Positions 23,446 to 26,493 of a stretch of DNA of 26,493 nucleotides are shown one piece after another. Position 1 is the first letter of the stretch. Each line of letters begins with the position of its first letter. Source of the stretch: Promethearchaeota archaeon. GTDB taxonomy: Archaea; Asgardarchaeota; Lokiarchaeia; Sigynarchaeales; SOKP01. A program made the translations under genes and the position numbers. The stretch spans positions 1-26,493 of the forward strand of contig JAUWBH010000072.1 of the NCBI GenBank assembly GCA_030605085.1, written 5' to 3'. Under the pieces are notes generated by a model. That model searched no databases and was not told the origin of the DNA. It was given only the letters and a program-made list of their open reading frames with translations.

Positions 23446-26400
23446 TTAATTACGATAATCTCTATAAAAATCCCTAAAGTGATACACTAAACGAACGATT
23501 CTTCTTCCTTCATCATTAATATAATAATACCTAGTTGGCTTTCCTCTTGCCCTTCCTACTGGAGTGGGTCTTCTATCAACGATTTTAATATACTTCCCCA
23601 AAATCCTTCTTCTTTCAAAAACATCATCATAATTTTTTGATCCTAAATATTTTAACAAATCTTTACGAGTTACTCCATCTTGGTTTCTTTTCGAAATTTC
23701 AAAAAGTGCAAGAAAAAAATTCGTGAAATTTCTACTATGTTTAACCTCAGATTTAAAAGGATCTTTAATTAAATTACTACTACGGATAAGATTTTGCTGA
23801 TATCTTGTTGTAGTATCTTCGATATCTTTACGAGCTCTTCTAATTATATTTTGATCATCGTGAATCTTATCTATAACTGACATATCAGTATGAATAACAA
23901 AATGACAATTATGACAAACATAACCGCCTTTTTGCCTCTCCATTTCTTTAACTATCTCAGAACAAGGAAGATAAAATAGATCTTTAATAATCTTTTCCTT
24001 CCCTCTTTTTCTCTCTTCTGGTGTCAACTCTTCTAATTTGTATAGATGATTAAAATGAAATGCTGGTAGATGAACCTTTGTATTAAATTCTCCACAAGCA
24101 GGGCAAACTCCTCCGTAAACAGTATCTATAATGTATTTCTTTCTTAAAGAAAAAATTATCCGATCTTTTTTCGATCTTTTTTGAACAATATTTTCTCCTC
24201 TACATTTGTAAAAATTATCTACACAAACCAAAGCAATCATATGAATAATTTCAGCAGGAAGTTCAAGTATGTCTTGAGGAAATTCACTAGGTATATTTTC
24301 CCAACTAATAAATTTTTTAAAACTATTAAAATTAGTGGCTATAGTTAAAGCATGGTGAGATCCACATTTTAGTTCCACCCTTTCATTTTTAACTCTCTTA
24401 ATTAACTCGGGTAAAAAATATGGATTACCTCGATCACTGACAAACAAATGATATAAACTCCTAGCTGAAAACTCCTCAGTTTTTGTACCGCTATGATGAA
24501 ATTCTTTAGAAACTACTCTCGGAAAGTATGTATTTACTGTAAATCCTTCTCTTAGACAGTCAAGACACATAGCTATTCCATTTCTAAAGTATTTTCCCTT
24601 GTAAATATGCTTAATTATATAAATCTTTATCCTATTTCCAATAATACTTACTCGCTTCCCATCTTTTATATTCTCTCCTTCTGATTTTGTACGAGTAGGA
24701 AATAGATTAGAATATTTTGTATTTTTTAAAAAGTTAAACAAATGCGAAATTGCATTATAAAATCTAATACCTTCTATAGATAAATTAAAACCTTTTTTCA
24801 TTAAAAATTTAACAAAAGCCGAAACAGAAAATTTGGCATCAATTATTTTGTGAGATTTGTTTGATATTATCAACAATTTTATTATGTTGACCAAATCGAA
24901 AAAATATTTAGTGAATGTTGTCTCTTGAAGTGCTAACATATCTTGATACATTTCGATCTCTCTTTCTGTTAATTCTTCGAGCAAATTGCGTTCTTTTGGT
25001 GTATTTATATTTCTATTAATAATAATATCTTTTATACGTAAAACAATCTCAGATAATGGAATGGATAATTCTTTCTCCAATAATAGTTTAAAAACAAAAA
25101 GAGATATCGCCTTTCTTGTCTTTATCAACAAAGTATTTTGAAAATCAGAAAACAATTCTGGAACTAGTGTTCTATAGTACCTATTATATAACCTAGAGAG
25201 TAAAGGTGAATGTATTCCTGCTAAATCTGACAATCTATTTTGGCTAATACTAGGCATATTTTCGTTTGAGACCAAAACAGCGTAAACAATTGCCGTCGCA
25301 TTTGTTAATGGATTTGCATCCATGCGTATAGTTATGTCACCTCTTTCAGCTCTTGAAATATGCTGGTTTAGTATATCCTCAGCTTTTTCTAATATAAGTT
25401 CTTTCTGATTATCTGTAGGTTCAAGTAAGGGAACTAAGTTTCTTATATCATTCATTACTCTCTCCTTAAAGTTAGGAGCATTGAGTGGAAAAGATCTATG
25501 TTTATTTTTTGTCAATTTTTGTTCATTCCCAGAATTTATTGTTTTTATTGTAGAAATATTTACATCTTCCTTATTATTGACCACATTTTTTTCTGGAATT
25601 TCCGTTTGAGATTCATTCTGCATTGCATTATCAAAATCGACTCCTAATGCTCTTTCAGTATCCTTAGATTCTTCCAATAATGATTTCACATCTTCTCTTT
25701 TTAATTCTCTACACAACCCTGCTTTTAAAAATTCGTGATAGGCTGAAAAAAGCTCAAATGGAGAAACTCCTTTCGTTACTACTGCGGGGGATTTGCCCAA
25801 TAGCAAAGAATAAGTTCCCGTGTGGAGAATCTTGTCGTATTTTTCTTTAAGTAAAGGGAGAGTTTCTTCTTTTTTAACCGATTCACTTTTATATTTACCA
25901 CTTACTACATGAATTTTTTTTAAATGACCTTTTAACCATGTTTTGAGAAGCTTTCTCACCTCATCTGAAAGTGGGCGTAATTCTCTCGGATCATGAAACA
26001 CCTCGGATTTTTCACGGAGCCCTTTCAAGAAAGTGGCATATTCTCTTGCAATCTTTTCAAGCCCCGAACGCAATATATGATAGCGAATTTTTGAGTGTTT
26101 CTCATTTTGGAGTGATTTTCTCTGCTTCCTACTCAGTAATTTTATGTAACCTCTTGATAAGCCATCCATGTAATTGGAAACGATTTGGGCTCCTCTTCCT
26201 ATAGGATTACAATACATCCATCCGTTGACGAAAGCCTTTAGATTTTTGGGGGCATGCGTTTTAATCAAGCTTGTCAAATCTTCAGGAGGAAGACTTGACA
26301 TATCAAATAAGCACGTATTTATCGCGTTGAGGAAATTCCCGACAAATTCGTCCACGAAAACCAAGGGAAGCTTATGTTTTGAACATTTCGGATATTTTCG

Positions 26401-26493
26401 AAATCCGAGGATACCGAATTTTAAAGGTTTGATCTTCTCGAGATGCGTGCATCCAAAATGCGGACAAATCGCAATTCGAGCTTCTTTCACCAT
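23446..26493 (-). CDS. Large zinc-cluster protein with TFIIB-cyclin-like and HNH-like parts
   Basis: Protein of 1015 residues beginning with ATG at the very edge of the window. Parts in order: an N-terminal zinc site (C10, C15, H17, C37, H40), a conserved basic region to about 280, an Asn-rich linker at 285-335, a segment at 365-445 like one TFIIB cyclin repeat (ANPLTNATAIVYAVL ... QNRLSDLAGIHSPLLSRLY), a cysteine pair C643/C646 with C710 and H713-H714, an HNH-type site at 797-868 (CPAC, then HFNH at 813-816, then CHNC at 860-863), and a winged helix at about 940-1000 (RKDLLKYLG ... RPTPVGRARGKP). I infer a DNA-binding nuclease or a mobile-element protein. No family name is certain. Confidence 0.65.
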   Translation of the reverse strand: MVKEARIAICPHFGCTHLEKIKPLKFGILGFRKYPKCSKHKLPLVFVDEFVGNFLNAINTCLFDMSSLPPEDLTSLIKTHAPKNLKAFVNGWMYCNPIGRGAQIVSNYMDGLSRGYIKLLSRKQRKSLQNEKHSKIRYHILRSGLEKIAREYATFLKGLREKSEVFHDPRELRPLSDEVRKLLKTWLKGHLKKIHVVSGKYKSESVKKEETLPLLKEKYDKILHTGTYSLLLGKSPAVVTKGVSPFELFSAYHEFLKAGLCRELKREDVKSLLEESKDTERALGVDFDNAMQNESQTEIPEKNVVNNKEDVNISTIKTINSGNEQKLTKNKHRSFPLNAPNFKERVMNDIRNLVPLLEPTDNQKELILEKAEDILNQHISRAERGDITIRMDANPLTNATAIVYAVLVSNENMPSISQNRLSDLAGIHSPLLSRLYNRYYRTLVPELFSDFQNTLLIKTRKAISLFVFKLLLEKELSIPLSEIVLRIKDIIINRNINTPKERNLLEELTEREIEMYQDMLALQETTFTKYFFDLVNIIKLLIISNKSHKIIDAKFSVSAFVKFLMKKGFNLSIEGIRFYNAISHLFNFLKNTKYSNLFPTRTKSEGENIKDGKRVSIIGNRIKIYIIKHIYKGKYFRNGIAMCLDCLREGFTVNTYFPRVVSKEFHHSGTKTEEFSARSLYHLFVSDRGNPYFLPELIKRVKNERVELKCGSHHALTIATNFNSFKKFISWENIPSEFPQDILELPAEIIHMIALVCVDNFYKCRGENIVQKRSKKDRIIFSLRKKYIIDTVYGGVCPACGEFNTKVHLPAFHFNHLYKLEELTPEERKRGKEKIIKDLFYLPCSEIVKEMERQKGGYVCHNCHFVIHTDMSVIDKIHDDQNIIRRARKDIEDTTTRYQQNLIRSSNLIKDPFKSEVKHSRNFTNFFLALFEISKRNQDGVTRKDLLKYLGSKNYDDVFERRRILGKYIKIVDRRPTPVGRARGKPTRYYYINDEGRRIVRLVYHFRDFYRDYRN

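Overview
The window is AT-rich archaeal DNA, most likely from an Asgard archaeon of Lokiarchaeia type. The basis is a eukaryote-type E1 ubiquitin-activating enzyme and an E2 ubiquitin-conjugating enzyme about 1.3 kb apart, archaeal TATA boxes about 25 to 50 bases before starts, a tRNA-Tyr with the archaeal/eukaryotic C1-G72 pair and an intron at position 37/38, TrmB and Lrp regulators, a PDCD5 homologue and leucine-rich repeats. The lineage is inferred from gene content; no phylogeny was run.

Layout. Bases 1-4434: end of an Lrp/AsnC regulator, a eukaryote-like xylulokinase, a small tail-anchored protein, a TrmB-type regulator and an unknown protein. 4524-8230: an M24 X-Pro peptidase, a leucine-rich-repeat gene lying between two copies of a structured direct repeat of about 115 bases, and a zinc histone-deacetylase/AcuC enzyme. 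8428-11302: a membrane-anchored purple-acid-phosphatase-like phosphoesterase preceded by a secreted-protein gene broken by two in-frame stops, and an unknown protein. 11367-13864: N-acylornithine carbamoyltransferase with no good start codon, then a Gfo/Idh/MocA oxidoreductase with PDCD5 in a two-gene operon. 14105-14336: intron-containing tRNA-Tyr and, just upstream, a GC-rich cloverleaf-like element that may be a new small RNA. 14378-18861: an iron-sulfur protein, the E2 gene (frameshifted), a HAD phosphatase, a very small helical protein and the E1 gene.

18917-26493: a 1117-residue protein built of nine evenly spaced helical-repeat units separated by long coiled coils, directly upstream of and co-oriented with the E1; a divergent unknown gene frameshifted at a run of 12 A; and a 1015-residue protein combining zinc clusters, a TFIIB-cyclin-like segment, an HNH-type site and a C-terminal winged helix.

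The most interesting material is the E1 / nine-repeat coiled-coil pair with the nearby E2, the TFB-like/HNH protein, the duplicated structured element around the LRR gene, and the possible RNA beside tRNA-Tyr. Two genes (E2 and 22406-23237) need a single one-base correction in a homopolymer to read through, two look extended beyond any normal start codon, and one has two stops. Some or all of this could be residual sequencing error, so read-level checking comes first.
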